Shown one piece after another: positions 8,727 through 16,908 of a DNA stretch of 64,000 nucleotides. The DNA lies in contig NZ_BDAY01000055.1 in the NCBI RefSeq assembly GCF_001612685.1, forward strand, positions 1 to 64,000, given 5' to 3'. How positions within the stretch are numbered: position 1 is the first letter of the stretch; every line of letters begins with the position of its first letter. The notes beneath the pieces were generated by a model, which saw nothing but the letters and a program-made list of their open reading frames with translations, searched no databases and had not been told where the DNA came from. Source of the DNA: Nocardia altamirensis NBRC 108246 (GTDB taxonomy: Bacteria > Actinomycetota > Actinomycetes > Mycobacteriales > Mycobacteriaceae). Made by a program: the position numbers and the translations under genes.

Positions 8727-9407
8727 CTACGGGTGTATCGCTTTCGGGAGGTAGCGCAGGACCGCGATGTCGCCGACCTGGGTGACGTCCGCGAGGTGCA
8801 TCCTGCGGTGCGGGGCACCGGGATACGAGGCAGGGTCGAGGAATCGGGGGGCGTTCGAATCACCGACCAGGAGCGGGGCGACGGCCAGGTGAATTTCGTC
8901 GGCCAAGTCGGCGGCGAGGAACGCAGTATGAATGCGGGTGCCGCCCTCGACCATCAGCCGACCGATGCCACGGCGGCCGAGATCGTCGAGGAGAACGGCG
9001 AAGTCGAGATCGGTGCCGAGCGGGACGACGTCAGCGAGGCCGGACAGGGTATCGGCGAGGCGGGTCGCGCCCGCGTCGGTGGTGTACACGAGTTTCGCGC
9101 CGCCGTGGTGCCAGAACCGCAGGGTCGGGTCGAGGTCACCACTTGCCGTGACGGTGATCTTCAGCGGGTACTCGGGTTTGCCCGCCGCGATCCGTGCCGC
9201 TCGGCGATCGGCGCTGTCGACGAGCAGCCGAGGGTTGTCACGGCGCAGGGTTTCGGCGCCGATCAGGATCGCGTCGGAATCCGCGCGCACCTGATCGACC
9301 CGATCGAAATCGGCGGCATCCGACAACCGCAACCGTTCGGAGCTCGCGTCGTCGATGTAGCCGTCGACGCTCATTGCCACCGACAGCAGCACATGCGGAC
9401 GGGTCAC
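8727..9407 (-). CDS. RibD C-terminal / dihydrofolate-reductase-fold reductase
   Basis: This 226-residue protein has the fold signature of the RibD reductase domain: it opens LLSVAMSVDGYIDDAS, carries ILIGAETLRRDNPRLL for nucleotide and substrate binding, and VEGGTRIHTAFL near the C-terminal part. In riboflavin synthesis this domain reduces the ribosyl group of the pyrimidine intermediate with NADPH. It is on the same strand as the deaminase gene but 498 bp upstream of it, so the two may form a split RibD. Stand-alone members also include reductases of unknown substrate, and the substrate here is inferred only. Confidence 0.8.
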   Translation of the reverse strand: MTRPHVLLSVAMSVDGYIDDASSERLRLSDAADFDRVDQVRADSDAILIGAETLRRDNPRLLVDSADRRAARIAAGKPEYPLKITVTASGDLDPTLRFWHHGGAKLVYTTDAGATRLADTLSGLADVVPLGTDLDFAVLLDDLGRRGIGRLMVEGGTRIHTAFLAADLADEIHLAVAPLLVGDSNAPRFLDPASYPGAPHRRMHLADVTQVGDIAVLRYLPKAIHP

Positions 9408-9506
9408 GACTCCGCCTCGCCGGCGCTCAGCTCCGTCGTGTCCGAGGGCGCGCTGTGTCCTCGGTTCACTCGCTGACGCTCGCTCACCGCCGCGCCTCGC
9501 CGCTGA

Positions 9507-10151
9507 TCACTGCAGCACCAGCGCGGCGACCTCCGCCTCCAACATCTCCACCAGGCCCTCGCCCGGACGTTCGCCGCAGACACCGAGCCAGTTCGCGAGC
9601 ATCCGATGCCCGCCCTGGGTAAGGACGGATTCGGGATGGAACTGCACGCCGTGAATCGGCAGCGTCCGGTGCCGCATCGCCATCACGATGCCGCTCTCGG
9701 TGCGGCCGAGCACCTCGATCTCGTCGGGCAGGGTGTCCTCGAGGACGGTGAGCGAGTGATAGCGGGTCGCGGTGAACGGGTCGGGCAGGCCGGCCAGCAC
9801 CCCGGCGCCGATGTGGAACACCGAGCTGGCCTTGCCGTGCAACAGTTCCGGCGCGCGGGTCACCGTGGCGCCGAAGGCCTCGCCGATCGCCTGGTGGCCG
9901 AGGCACACGCCGAGCAGCGGCACGGAATGCTTCGCGCAGGCGCGCACCAGGTCGATGCTGACGCCCGCGCGATCCGGCGTACCGGGACCAGGGCTGATCA
10001 GAATGCCGTCGAAATCGGCGACGACGGCGTCCAGGTCGGCCAGGTTCGCGTCGTCATTGCGCCAGACCACGGCCTCGGCGCCCAGTTGACCCAGGTACTG
10101 CACCAGGTTGAACACGAAGCTGTCGTAATTGTCGACGACCAGAACACGCAT
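9507..10151 (-). CDS. pabA: Glutamine amidotransferase, anthranilate/aminodeoxychorismate synthase component II
   Basis: This class I glutamine amidotransferase supplies ammonia to a chorismate-using partner (PabB or TrpE) for folate or tryptophan synthesis. It has VDNYDSFVFNLVQYLG at the start, the oxyanion motif SPGPGTPDRAG, the nucleophile motif LLGVCLGHQAIGEAFG and the His-Glu pair in VQFHPESVLT. At 214 residues it is slightly longer than the family norm because of an Ala/Glu/Leu-rich tail. No component I gene is nearby. The position beside crgA and pknB matches Rv0013 (trpG/pabA) of M. tuberculosis; sequence alone does not separate the two roles. Confidence 0.9.
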   Translation of the reverse strand: MRVLVVDNYDSFVFNLVQYLGQLGAEAVVWRNDDANLADLDAVVADFDGILISPGPGTPDRAGVSIDLVRACAKHSVPLLGVCLGHQAIGEAFGATVTRAPELLHGKASSVFHIGAGVLAGLPDPFTATRYHSLTVLEDTLPDEIEVLGRTESGIVMAMRHRTLPIHGVQFHPESVLTQGGHRMLANWLGVCGERPGEGLVEMLEAEVAALVLQ

Positions 10152-10362
10152 GATCAGAGATTACGTGCCCGTACGGTGCCGCGTCGCATCCATTACCAGT
10201 TGGGATAGCCTAGAGGCACACCGGAGGGCGCCAGCCGCACCCACCCCGCCGACTCGGTCGGCTGCGATCCCAGAGCCTCGCCCACCCGGCGAGCGAGCTC
10301 GGCACCACCGAGACTCGGCCTGCCCCGCCGGTACCGACCTGCACGCCGAACACGAGGACGAC

Positions 10363-10626
10363 ATGCCCAAGTCGAAGGTCCGTAAGAAGACCGACTATAC
10401 GATCAACCCCGCCAGCCGGATTCCGGTGAAGGTGAAAGCTGGGCCCTCGCCGGTCTGGTACGTCGCCATCATGCTCGGCTTCATGCTCGCCGGATTGGCG
10501 TGGCTGCTTGTCTACTACCTGGCCGCCGATCACATCACCTGGATGAGCGATCTGAACGCCTGGAACTTCCTGATCGGATTCGGCCTCATGGTCGTCGGTC
10601 TGATCATGACCATGAGGTGGCGCTGA
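10363..10626 (+). CDS. crgA: Cell division protein CrgA
   Basis: CrgA is a small membrane protein that in actinobacteria helps recruit FtsI and other septal proteins. This 87-residue copy starts MPKSKVRKKTDYT, continues with the conserved NPASRIPVKVKAGPSPVWYV, and has two membrane helices at about residues 32-52 and 66-84. It ends in a short basic MTMRWR. I chose the ATG at 10363, preceded by GAGGA; the longer open frame upstream is not conserved. It is transcribed divergently from the amidotransferase gene across 211 bp that hold no other gene. Confidence 0.95.
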   Translation: MPKSKVRKKTDYTINPASRIPVKVKAGPSPVWYVAIMLGFMLAGLAWLLVYYLAADHITWMSDLNAWNFLIGFGLMVVGLIMTMRWR

Positions 10627-10697
10627 CACCACATCTGGGTTGCGGTGAGTGACGCTGCCCCCACATATGGGTTACAGACGTGTCATTCATACACACC

Positions 10698-10718
10698 TGT
10701 GGATGAATCTGTGGACAA
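10698..10718. promoter_or_regulatory. Pair of DnaA-box-like sequences between crgA and the PH-domain gene
   Basis: TGTGGACAA (10710-10718) is the exact reverse complement of TTGTCCACA, the preferred high-GC DnaA box, and TGTGGATGA (10698-10706) is a near match. They lie 3 bp apart in the same orientation, about 20 kb from oriC. They could titrate DnaA or regulate the gene starting at 10747. Confidence 0.5.
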
Positions 10719-10746
10719 CTCGAGGAGCGATTGGGGAAAGTGACGC

Positions 10747-11229
10747 GTGACACCTGATTCTCCCGATCTCCACCCCCGCGTTCCCGACCCGCGCCTGGCC
10801 TGGACCACGCCGACGCCCGCGCTCATCGCGGTCACCGTCGGCGGCGTCGTCCTCGCCGGTGCGGCCGTCTTCGCCGCCGACGCCGCGAGCAGGCTGCTCG
10901 TCGGGTTGGCCGCGGTCGGGCTGTTGGCGCTGGCCGGACTCGGCTTCCGGCAGCGGCCCCGGCTGTCCGTCACCGCGGGGCCCGAGCCGCGACTGGTCGT
11001 GCGGACCCTGCTCGGCCCCGACGAGTACACCCGCGAGCAGATCATCCGGGCACGGGTGGTGAGCTATCGCCGCCTCGGGCGCAAGAATCCGATGCTCGAG
11101 ATCGACGTCGATCGCAACGGCACCGAACGCCTGATGATCTTCGGCCGTTGGGATCTCGGCGCTCGCCCCGACGACGTGTACGAGGAGCTGGTCAAGTCCC
11201 TGCGGCTGTCCGGCGACACCACCCGCTAG
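10747..11229 (+). CDS. PH-domain membrane protein (Rv0010c-like)
   Basis: This 160-residue protein has two closely spaced hydrophobic helices (about residues 25-45 and 50-67) followed by a bacterial PH-type domain: a basic strand region RPRLSVTAGPEPRLVVRTL, then EYTREQIIRARVVSYRRLGRK and MIFGRWDLGARPDDV. The position next to crgA corresponds to Rv0010c of M. tuberculosis. The molecular role is not known to me. The GTG start at 10747 fits the open frame and is preceded by a GGGAAAG stretch. The upstream DnaA-box pair could affect its expression. Confidence 0.8.
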   Translation: MTPDSPDLHPRVPDPRLAWTTPTPALIAVTVGGVVLAGAAVFAADAASRLLVGLAAVGLLALAGLGFRQRPRLSVTAGPEPRLVVRTLLGPDEYTREQIIRARVVSYRRLGRKNPMLEIDVDRNGTERLMIFGRWDLGARPDDVYEELVKSLRLSGDTTR

Positions 11230-11325
11230 GTCCTTGCCGTCGAGAGACGTGCCGAAGTTCCTGGCCGGGGCCCTAGTTCAGTAGACCGCCTTCGTGATTC
11301 GGGGCGGGTACTAGTCGGCCGACTG

Positions 11326-11369
11326 CCTTCGTAGTTCGGCGTGTTTCACGTGGAGCCGAACCACGAAGG
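11326..11369. terminator. Inverted repeat between convergent genes, with a parS-like apex
   Basis: CCTTCGTAGTTCGGC (11326-11340) pairs with 11355-11369 over 15 positions with one mismatch. It lies between the ends of the PH-domain and rhomboid genes, so it can serve as a bidirectional terminator. The loop and one arm contain the parS-like sequence at 11342-11357. No T-run follows. Confidence 0.55.
11342..11357. promoter_or_regulatory. parS-like site (CACGTG core)
   Basis: TGTTTCACGTGGAGCC matches the bacterial parS consensus TGTTTCACGTGAAACA at 13 of 16 positions and keeps the whole central CACGTG. It is the parS-like site farthest to the left, about 30 kb from parB. Confidence 0.6.
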
Positions 11370-11374
11370 GTCGA

Positions 11375-12238
11375 TCAGGCCAGGGACATCGCGGTCGCAC
11401 CGATCATCGCGCAGGATGCCAGCGCGACGACTCCGACCGAGATCCAGCCGATGAGGCGCGCCGCCTCTTGGGATTTCGCGCGCAACCAGGTGGGCAGGAA
11501 CAGGATGCCCAGCGTCGCGAGCGTGCCCGCGGCCAGCCCACCCAGGTGTCCCCACAGCGAGATGCCCGGCAGTGAGAAGCTGATGAACACGTTGATGGCG
11601 ATCAGGATCAGCATCTGATTCGGGTTCTGCCGCAACCGGATCAGGATGACGGTGATCGCACCGAACAGGCCGTACACCGCACCCGAGGCGCCCGCGGTGG
11701 CGCTGTCCTGCGAGAACACCATGACGGCCGCCGCACCGCCGAGCATCGACACGAGATAGACCGCGAGGTACCGCAGTCGGCCGAGCACCAGCTCGGTGTC
11801 CCTGCCGATCACGTACAACGCGAACATGTTGAGCAGCAGATGAATCGGGCCGAAGTGCAGGAAGCCCGAGCCGATCACTCGCCACCACTGACCATCGGCG
11901 ACATACGGCGGAAACAGCACCCAGCGCCCGAACAGCGCGGCGGTCTGGTTGTCCACCACGCTCTGGGCCTGCGCCGCGGTAATCGCGAAGACCGCCACGT
12001 TGATCACGATCAACGCGTAAGTGACGTACGGCTGCGCGCGGCCGGCCTGCGCACCGGCGACGGTGCGCACCGGCCGGACGTCGCGCTGTTCCTGCCGCAG
12101 GCAGTCGACGCAGTGCTGGCCGACCGCCGCCGGACGCAGGCATTCCGGGCAGGCAGGCCGTCCGCAGCGCGTGCACGCCAAACCGGTCGGACGAGTGGGG
12201 TGACGGACGCACGACGGTGCGGGCGGCTGAGCGGTCAT
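11375..12238 (-). CDS. Rhomboid-family intramembrane serine protease with N-terminal zinc-binding motif
   Basis: This 287-residue membrane protease has the rhomboid catalytic pair: GASGAVYG with Ser185 and His231 in GHLGGLAAG, plus the HLLLNMF helix (His133, Asn137) that lines the oxyanion hole. About six or seven hydrophobic helices are visible. The first 50 residues form a cysteine-rich zinc-binding module (Cys at 10, 22, 25, 30, 33, 43, 46), as in many actinobacterial rhomboids. The substrate is unknown. I start at ATG 12238, four bases after the cyclophilin stop, so the two genes are probably co-transcribed. The longer open frame overlapping ppiA is a shadow. Confidence 0.9.
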   Translation of the reverse strand: MTAQPPAPSCVRHPTRPTGLACTRCGRPACPECLRPAAVGQHCVDCLRQEQRDVRPVRTVAGAQAGRAQPYVTYALIVINVAVFAITAAQAQSVVDNQTAALFGRWVLFPPYVADGQWWRVIGSGFLHFGPIHLLLNMFALYVIGRDTELVLGRLRYLAVYLVSMLGGAAAVMVFSQDSATAGASGAVYGLFGAITVILIRLRQNPNQMLILIAINVFISFSLPGISLWGHLGGLAAGTLATLGILFLPTWLRAKSQEAARLIGWISVGVVALASCAMIGATAMSLA

Positions 12239-12242
12239 AACC

Positions 12243-12770
12243 TCATTCGATCGTGATCTTGGTGATTTCGACGGGGTCAAGAGGATGATCGTTGCGGTCC
12301 GTCGGTGTCGTGGCAATGGCGTCGACGACCTTGCGGGACTCCGGATCGACGACCTCGCCGAAGATGCTGTGCTTGCGGTTGAGGTGCGGCTGCGGGCCGA
12401 CGGTGATGAAGAACTGTGACCCGTTGGTGCCAGGTCCCGCGTTGGCCATCGCCAGCAGGTAGCCGCGATCGAAGCGCAGCTCAGGATGGAATTCGTCGCC
12501 GAATTCGTAGCCTGGTCCGCCGCGCCCGGTGCCGGTCGGGTCACCGCCTTGGATCATGAAACCGTCCATCACCCGGTGGAAGATGGCGCCGTCGTAGAAC
12601 GGGCCCGTGCTGCCGCCGCTGGCATTCGCGGTGGTGTAGGGCGCCGAACCATCGGCGAGGCCGATGAAATTCCGGACCGTCTTGGGAGCGTGGTTACCGA
12701 AGAGCGAGATCTTGATGTCGCCGCGATTCGTGTGGAGCGTTGCCACAGCGGTCTGATTCGGTGAGGTCAC
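12243..12770 (-). CDS. ppiA: Cyclophilin-type peptidyl-prolyl isomerase PpiA
   Basis: This 175-residue cytoplasmic cyclophilin catalyses cis-trans isomerisation of proline peptide bonds. It has the active-site core FHRVMDGFMIQGGDPTGTG and NGSQFFITVGPQPHLN, with the catalytic Arg in FHRV. No signal peptide is visible. It matches ppiA (Rv0009), which is likewise found beside gyrA-crgA in mycolata. The rhomboid gene follows four bases downstream on the same strand. The ATG at 12770 gives the usual length. Confidence 0.95.
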   Translation of the reverse strand: MTSPNQTAVATLHTNRGDIKISLFGNHAPKTVRNFIGLADGSAPYTTANASGGSTGPFYDGAIFHRVMDGFMIQGGDPTGTGRGGPGYEFGDEFHPELRFDRGYLLAMANAGPGTNGSQFFITVGPQPHLNRKHSIFGEVVDPESRKVVDAIATTPTDRNDHPLDPVEITKITIE

Positions 12771-12938
12771 GCCCGCAATGCTACGGTCCCGCCGCCTCGC
12801 AACTCCGGCACCACCCCCGGACCGGCCGCGCTGTCACCTCTTGTCGCACCGACTCTCGTCCCCGTCGGAGTCGACGGCGCGACGCGGCGCTGAACTGGGC
12901 CTGCTGCATGAATTGCGGGGTTGTGCCAGCATGGGCCA

Positions 12939-13151
12939 ATGACCCTGGGGCCTCTACACGTATCCGCACCCATCCGTAACCGGCTCGCGATCGCGGTCGT
13001 CGTCGTATTGGCGGGTGGCGTGGCCTGGCTGGTGCGAAGCAAGCGCCCGCAGCCGCCTGCGCCCGCCCCGGCGCCGCCGCGGATCGGGTACTCCCGCAAC
13101 GGCTCCGCGCCGACCCCGGTAGCGGGAGCCGGCGCGGAGAACAGTCGCTGA
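12939..13151 (+). CDS. Small single-pass membrane protein, unknown
   Basis: This possible 70-residue protein has one clear membrane helix (about residues 17-37, RLAIAVVVVLAGGVAWLV), then a basic SKRPQ stretch and a Pro/Ala-rich tail. I do not recognise the family. It lies between ppiA and the ABC transporter, divergent from ppiA and converging on the permease gene. There is no obvious ribosome binding site at the ATG, so it would be leaderless if translated. The hydrophobic segment followed by positive charge argues for a real gene; the low complexity argues against. Confidence 0.4.
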   Translation: MTLGPLHVSAPIRNRLAIAVVVVLAGGVAWLVRSKRPQPPAPAPAPPRIGYSRNGSAPTPVAGAGAENSR

Positions 13152-13159
13152 CCTGGTGA

Positions 13160-13999
13160 TCAGCGGCTGACGGTCTTCTTGTACTGCCGGACCGCCAGCG
13201 GCACGAACACCACCATGATCAGCACCATCCAGATCACCGTGGCCAGCTCGGGATGCTGCAGCGGCCACGCAGTGGGCGGCGGCGCAAGGGCATTGGTGTT
13301 GCCGAACAGATCGCGCGTCGCCTGGGTGACCGCGGAGACGGGATTCCACTCCGCGATCACCCGCAGCACCGTCGGCAGCTTCTCGCTCGGCACGAAGGTG
13401 TTGCCGATGAAGGTCAGCGGGAAGATCACCATGAAGCTCGCGTTGTTGAAGACCTCAGGGGCCCGCACCAGCAGGCCGACATAGGCCATCACCCAGGACA
13501 GCGCGTAGGCGAACAGCAACAGCAGTGCGTAGGCGAGCACCGCGTCGAGGAACGATCCGCGAATCCGCCAGCCGACGACCAGGCCCGTCAGCGACATCAC
13601 CGTCAGGCTGACCACGTTGATCACCACATCGCTGAGCGTCCGGCCGATCAGCACCGCGGACGGCGCCATCGGCAGCGACCGGAACCGGTCGATGATGCCC
13701 TTCTGCATGTCCTCGGCCAGTGCCGCGCCGGTGAAGGTCGCGCCGAACACCACCGTCTGCGCGAAGATGCCCGCGATCAGGAACTCCCGGTAGCCGCCGG
13801 GCATGTCGATCGCCGCACCGAAGATGTAGGCGAACAGCAGCACGAACATGATCGGCGACAGCGTCGAGAAGATCAGCACATCGGGCACGCGCTTGATCTT
13901 GATGACCCCGCGCTTGAGGATGGTCAGGCTGTCGCTGACCACCATCGAGAGTCGCTCGACGATCGAGGGCCGGTCGATTACCGGAATCGTCGCGGTCAT
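13160..13999 (-). CDS. ABC-2 type transporter permease (DrrB family)
   Basis: This 279-residue permease has six hydrophobic segments and the ABC-2 pattern, with an N-terminal cytoplasmic stretch followed by LIFSTLSPIMFVLLFAYIFG and GVFATQT-like ATVVFGATFTGAALAEDMQKG. DrrAB-type exporters move hydrophobic drugs or lipids out of the cell. The gene overlaps its ATPase gene by four bases (ATGA), so the two make one transporter. The substrate cannot be told. No antibiotic cluster surrounds it. Confidence 0.9.
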   Translation of the reverse strand: MTATIPVIDRPSIVERLSMVVSDSLTILKRGVIKIKRVPDVLIFSTLSPIMFVLLFAYIFGAAIDMPGGYREFLIAGIFAQTVVFGATFTGAALAEDMQKGIIDRFRSLPMAPSAVLIGRTLSDVVINVVSLTVMSLTGLVVGWRIRGSFLDAVLAYALLLLFAYALSWVMAYVGLLVRAPEVFNNASFMVIFPLTFIGNTFVPSEKLPTVLRVIAEWNPVSAVTQATRDLFGNTNALAPPPTAWPLQHPELATVIWMVLIMVVFVPLAVRQYKKTVSR

Positions 14000-15003
14000 C
14001 GGGTCTTTCCTTCCACTGCTGCGAGCTTGTCGGCCGGCGTGTGGCCGTTTCCGTTGATGAGTTCCTCCGCCTCATGGCCGGTCAGGGTGAGGAAGACGTC
14101 GTCGAGGGAGGGCCTGCGCAAGCCGACGTCGTGGATCTTCACGTCGTGCTCGGCAAGCTTGCCGATCGCGGAGACCAGCGCCTGGGATCCGTCCGCGACG
14201 GGGACGGTGATGCGGCGCAATCCCTGCTCGATGTGAATCTCGCCGTCTGCCAAGCCTTTCAGCGCCTGCGCTGCCGTCGCGAGGTTGTCGGCGTTGTCGA
14301 CTGTGAGCTCGATCCGATCGCCGCCGACCAGCGTCTTGAGCTCGTCGGCGGTGCCGCGCGCGATGACCTTGCCGTGGTCGATCACCGCGATCGAGTCGGC
14401 GAGCCGGTCGGCCTCGTCCATGTATTGGGTGGTGAGCAGCAGGGTGGTGCCGCCGGCGACCAGTTCCTCGATGACGTCCCAGAGGTCGAGGCGGGCGCGG
14501 GGATCCAGACCGGTGGTCGGCTCGTCGAGGAACAGCACCGGCGGGTTCGCCACCAGCGCGCCCGCCAGGTCGAGCCGCCTGCGCATACCGCCGGAATACC
14601 CTTTGACCGGCCGGTCGGCGGCATCGCTGAGCCGGAAGCGTTCCAGTAGCTCACGGGCGCGCGCCTTACTGCGTTGCACGCCCATGTGATAGAGCCGCCC
14701 CACCATTTCCAAATTCTCGAAGCCGGTCAAATATTCGTCGACAGCGGCGTATTGACCGGACGCACCGATGCGTGACCGCAGGGTGCGCGGATCACGAAGC
14801 ACGTCGATTCCTGCGACAGTCGCGCGACCGGCGTCGGGCACCAACAAGGTGCTCAGCACCCGGACCGTAGTGGTTTTACCTGCGCCGTTGGGGCCGAGTA
14901 GTGCGGTGACGGTCCCCTCGGGGACCGTGAGGTCGAGTCCATCGAGGGCCACTGTCGGGCCATATCGTTTGACCAGACCCTCGGCGACTATTGCGTCGGG
15001 CAT
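13996..15003 (-). CDS. ABC transporter ATP-binding protein (DrrA family)
   Basis: This 335-residue ATPase drives the neighbouring permease. It has Walker A LGPNGAGKTTT (about 36-46), the signature YSGGMRRRLDLAGAL, Walker B VLFLDEPTTGLDP and the DrrA-type C-terminal extension with LRRPSLDDVFLTLTGHEAEE. That extension and the length place it in the daunorubicin-resistance (DrrA) subfamily. It is the first gene of a two-gene operon. Upstream lies about 880 bp without a gene; the palindrome ATGTACAT at 15212-15219 is a candidate operator but is far from the start. Confidence 0.92.
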   Translation of the reverse strand: MPDAIVAEGLVKRYGPTVALDGLDLTVPEGTVTALLGPNGAGKTTTVRVLSTLLVPDAGRATVAGIDVLRDPRTLRSRIGASGQYAAVDEYLTGFENLEMVGRLYHMGVQRSKARARELLERFRLSDAADRPVKGYSGGMRRRLDLAGALVANPPVLFLDEPTTGLDPRARLDLWDVIEELVAGGTTLLLTTQYMDEADRLADSIAVIDHGKVIARGTADELKTLVGGDRIELTVDNADNLATAAQALKGLADGEIHIEQGLRRITVPVADGSQALVSAIGKLAEHDVKIHDVGLRRPSLDDVFLTLTGHEAEELINGNGHTPADKLAAVEGKTR

Positions 15004-15939
15004 GATTCTCCTGAAGTTCGTCAGTTTTCATGGGATGTATTTGTGCGACACCGTGGTTGGCGCCGACCAATTCGCGCAATCGGGATGCTGGCGATACTCG
15101 AGTCAGTATTGCCGGACCCTCCGACAAGTTTCATCCGATTTATTCCATATCCCCGATTTTGGCGCAGTGTGGCATGTCGCCATCGGCGCCGAACGGGCTC
15201 TTCTCTCTACAATGTACATAGTTTTCGAAGCAAAGCCACCCCCAAGTTGGCGTGGGTCGCCTGGGCGCCCACACAAAGGTCGCACCTCGATCCAGGCGGT
15301 GCTCGGGGGTGCCCGGTCGAGGTGCGACCGATTAGATACTCCCGCGCGCACCCCCGCCGAGTCGTGCGTAGCGGACTACCCGAATCGAACCAACGCGGTA
15401 CTCGCCCCAGGCACGGATCGAGCCGAAAGGGGCCGAGCGAGTTGATCGCTCGGCCGCTGCGAGTGGCCGGTGTGCGCACGAACACATGTTCGCACCGAGG
15501 TACGACAGATTTCCGCGGCAAGGACACACCGATCCACGCGACACGCGCCGCGTTTTCGACGCCGCCGGGACCGCCAATCACCCATAACAGACAGCGATGC
15601 TCGACACACTGCGACCGGTCGGCATGTTCTGCCGATCAACAGTGCGCACCGCAGCGCCGCAAACTCGGTATCGGCCTGCGCAACAGCCGTTTTGGCTAAC
15701 ACCAGGCCACCATCGATCAGTGCTCCCTGAGGGGGTGTCTCCGACCCGAAACGAGGGCGGATTGCCGGAAAGTAAGCACACCCAAAAAAACTTCGAAAAG
15801 TGGCGCTCCCCACGCGCACACAATCGCGGATCATCGCGTAGGATCATTCACGTCGGCCCCTCCCCCCCGGGCCGACCTTACGCGGGCCTCGGCTAACTCC
15901 CCCCCTTCGCCGAGGCCCGCTCCCCATTTCTGGACCAGG
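15004..15939. other. Gene-free region upstream of the drrAB-type operon
   Basis: No open frame here resembles a known protein or shows actinobacterial codon bias, and the base composition is lower in GC than the flanks. It holds a hairpin with a 13-bp perfect stem (GGTCGCACCTCGA at 15278-15290 pairing with 15317-15329), the 8-bp palindrome ATGTACAT (15212-15219), a poly-A tract near 15783, and two hairpins at the right end. Confidence 0.5.
15852..15920. terminator. Tandem hairpins behind the acyl-CoA dehydrogenase-like gene
   Basis: Hairpin 1 pairs GTCGGCCC (15852-15859) with 15869-15876. Hairpin 2 pairs GCGGGCCTCGGC (15882-15893) with 15909-15920 over 12 bp. Both loops are C-rich on the plus strand. 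They lie just past the stop at 15940 of a minus-strand gene and lack a U-run, as many actinobacterial terminators do. Confidence 0.6.
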
Positions 15940-16869
15940 TCAGTCGGCCTGAATCTGGTCGGCTCGCACCGTTCGCCACGCTGTAGCCAGCCGCTGCTCC
16001 CGCACCTGCCCGGCTATCGCGAGCAACGGCCGATCCCGCTCCCAGCGTTGCCTTGTGGTCGAATCCACCGATCCCCACAGGGAATCCAGCTCCGTCAGCA
16101 GCCCGCCGAACGCCGCGAACGCGCCGCCCAACGCGATGTGCACGCCAGGAGAACCCGGCGCATCGATGTCGAGCCCGCGCACCGCCGCGACCACCGTGAG
16201 CAGCTGTTCGAGCACCTGCGCGGACCAGCCCGACTCCCGTGCCACCCGGACCAGCCAACCGAGACCGGCCGCGAGCACGTGAATGTCCTCGATCGTGCGG
16301 AACGGTTTGAGATAGTCCAGGTAGCCGTCGCCCGGCAACACCTGCGCCGCAACAGCTGTCAGCGTGACCGTGGCGTGCGGGATCTCCGGGGCGAACGGGG
16401 TCGCAGGCAGGCTCGTCACGCGCACGCCGGGGTCGCGGGCGTCGACCATGGTGGCGCGCAACCAGTTCCGGCCGTCCTCGGCCACGCCGACACTGGCGAT
16501 CACCACCAGCCGGTGCGCCATCATGCCCAGCGTGGCAAAGGATTTGGTGCCGTTCAGCTGAGGTGTGCCCTGCTCTTCGGTGAGCGTCGTCATGATCGCC
16601 GACGGATGCCCGCCGCCCGCCTCGGTCGCGCACAACGCGACCAGCTCGTCAGCGGCGAGATCGGGGATCAGCGTGCGCAACGCCTCCTGGTATCCCGACA
16701 GAAAGGCGTAACCGAGTCGATCCGCGCCGAACCCGCCCGCGATCGCGACATCGACCGGCTTGTCGAATCGGTTCGCGGCCACTCGATGTCGAATCCAGGC
16801 GGCCGCGACATCGTCGAGGGGCGTCGCGGCGAGCGGTTCGGTCAGCAGGAAATCGAGCACGGAGTCCAC
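15940..16869 (-). CDS. Acyl-CoA dehydrogenase-like protein
   Basis: This 309-residue protein resembles the middle and C-terminal parts of acyl-CoA dehydrogenases: LCATEAGGGHPSAI and LNGTKSFATLGMMAHRLVVIA correspond to the FAD/substrate-binding beta domain, followed by a helical C-terminal region. It is shorter than the usual ~380 residues, with a reduced N-terminal helical domain and no evident C-terminal catalytic Glu motif that I can assign. It may be a divergent or non-catalytic member. It lies 39 bp after the PPOX gene on the same strand and is probably co-transcribed with it. Confidence 0.65.
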   Translation of the reverse strand: MDSVLDFLLTEPLAATPLDDVAAAWIRHRVAANRFDKPVDVAIAGGFGADRLGYAFLSGYQEALRTLIPDLAADELVALCATEAGGGHPSAIMTTLTEEQGTPQLNGTKSFATLGMMAHRLVVIASVGVAEDGRNWLRATMVDARDPGVRVTSLPATPFAPEIPHATVTLTAVAAQVLPGDGYLDYLKPFRTIEDIHVLAAGLGWLVRVARESGWSAQVLEQLLTVVAAVRGLDIDAPGSPGVHIALGGAFAAFGGLLTELDSLWGSVDSTTRQRWERDRPLLAIAGQVREQRLATAWRTVRADQIQAD

Positions 16870-16908
16870 CCCTGCACGGTAACCGGCGGCGAGGCGCGCG
16901 GTGCGGCG

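Noticed and set aside
7773..9407. A frameshifted single ribD gene
   Set aside because: The two domains are in reversed order relative to RibD, are 498 bp apart and each has its own plausible start.
15376..15390. Possible tRNA T-arm (GGTTCGATTC on the minus strand)
   Set aside because: The flanks cannot form T-stem, acceptor or anticodon arms, so only the loop motif is present by chance.
15376..15834. 152-residue minus-strand frame in the gene-free gap
   Set aside because: No similarity, atypical composition, and no ribosome binding site that I could see.
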